DNA from: JANRKG01 sp033763635 | GTDB lineage: Bacteria; Cyanobacteriota; Cyanobacteriia; GCF-001939115 | DNA length: 5,936 nt | Reading direction: 5' to 3' | Assembly: GCA_033763635.1 (NCBI GenBank) | Contig: JANRKG010000409.1 | Coordinates: 1 to 5,936 of the forward strand | In this document: piece after piece, positions 5,825 through 5,936 of the stretch | Layout: every line of letters begins with the position of its first letter | Position numbering within the stretch: position 1 is the first letter of the stretch | Program-made: the position numbers and the translations under genes | Notes under the pieces: generated by a model | The model's input: only the letters and a program-made list of their open reading frames with translations | Told to the model about the DNA's origin: nothing | Databases searched by the model: none

Positions 5825-5936
5825 AGCGAATTTCAATCAAAAACCCATCTGGATCGTAAAAATAGACTCCTCGCCCGGTGGGTCGTGTTACTGGACCTTC
5901 GGCGATCGTCACTTGATAATGGGCCAGCACTGCCAG
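5811..5936 (-). CDS. VOC-family (glyoxalase/dioxygenase fold) protein, C-terminal end only
   Basis: The last 41 residues of a protein whose start lies beyond the right edge, ending with TGA at 5811-5813. The end reads GRGVYFYDPDGFLIEIRCDPK. The pattern YFYDPDGFLIEI is the characteristic last strand of a VOC module, and the Glu of LIEI matches the metal-ligand position in glyoxalase I, fosfomycin-resistance thiol transferases and extradiol dioxygenases. Too little is visible to choose between these activities. It converges on the pseudouridine synthase. Confidence 0.82.
   Translation of the reverse strand: MAVLAHYQVTIAEGPVTRPTGRGVYFYDPDGFLIEIRCDPK

Noticed and set aside
1..5936. CRISPR array, tRNA, rRNA, insertion sequence or phage attachment site
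   Set aside because: No regularly spaced repeats of 24-40 bases, no cloverleaf or rRNA-like sequence, and no transposase or terminal inverted repeats were seen.

Overview
The window is most likely from a cyanobacterium, probably a filamentous or Leptolyngbya-like one. The HIP1 core CGATCG occurs about 28 times in 5.9 kb, where one or two would be expected by chance. Heptanucleotide tandem repeats of the cyanobacterial STRR type are present, and all five proteins resemble families common in cyanobacteria. This is judged by eye from motifs, not from a database search.

Layout from left to right. Positions 1-1422 (+) hold the C-terminal part of a CHAT-domain (caspase-like) protein. Its frame is open to the left edge, so the true start lies outside. 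It converges, 13 bases apart, on a HerA/FtsK-like P-loop ATPase (1436-3190, -), which carries an STRR repeat inside its coding sequence. A 126-base gap (3191-3316) holds a -10-like hexamer, a TGTACA dyad, a short perfect hairpin and a longer heptamer-built hairpin. Next come a glutathione S-transferase family gene (3317-4108, -) with a good Shine-Dalgarno site, a divergent promoter gap (4109-4211), and an RluA-family pseudouridine synthase with a long N-terminal extension (4212-5804, +, TTG start). The right edge holds the C-terminal end of a VOC (glyoxalase/dioxygenase fold) protein (5811-5936, -), convergent with the synthase and 6 bases from it.

The genes do not form one clear operon. The pattern is convergent pair, same-strand pair (GST then ATPase) with regulatory sequence between, divergent pair, convergent pair. 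The GST and the ATPase could be partly co-transcribed, but the gap between them has its own promoter-like and hairpin sequences. The roles are probably independent: a regulatory or effector protease, a DNA-translocase-like ATPase, thiol conjugation or stress, RNA modification, and a metal-dependent small-molecule enzyme.

I see no clear undescribed multi-gene system. The points most worth a second look are the in-frame heptamer repeat in the ATPase, the conserved-looking cysteine-bearing N-terminal extension of the pseudouridine synthase, the absence of complete HIP1 octamers despite many 7-of-8 copies, the operator-like dyad upstream of the ATPase, and whatever domain is fused upstream of the CHAT protease.
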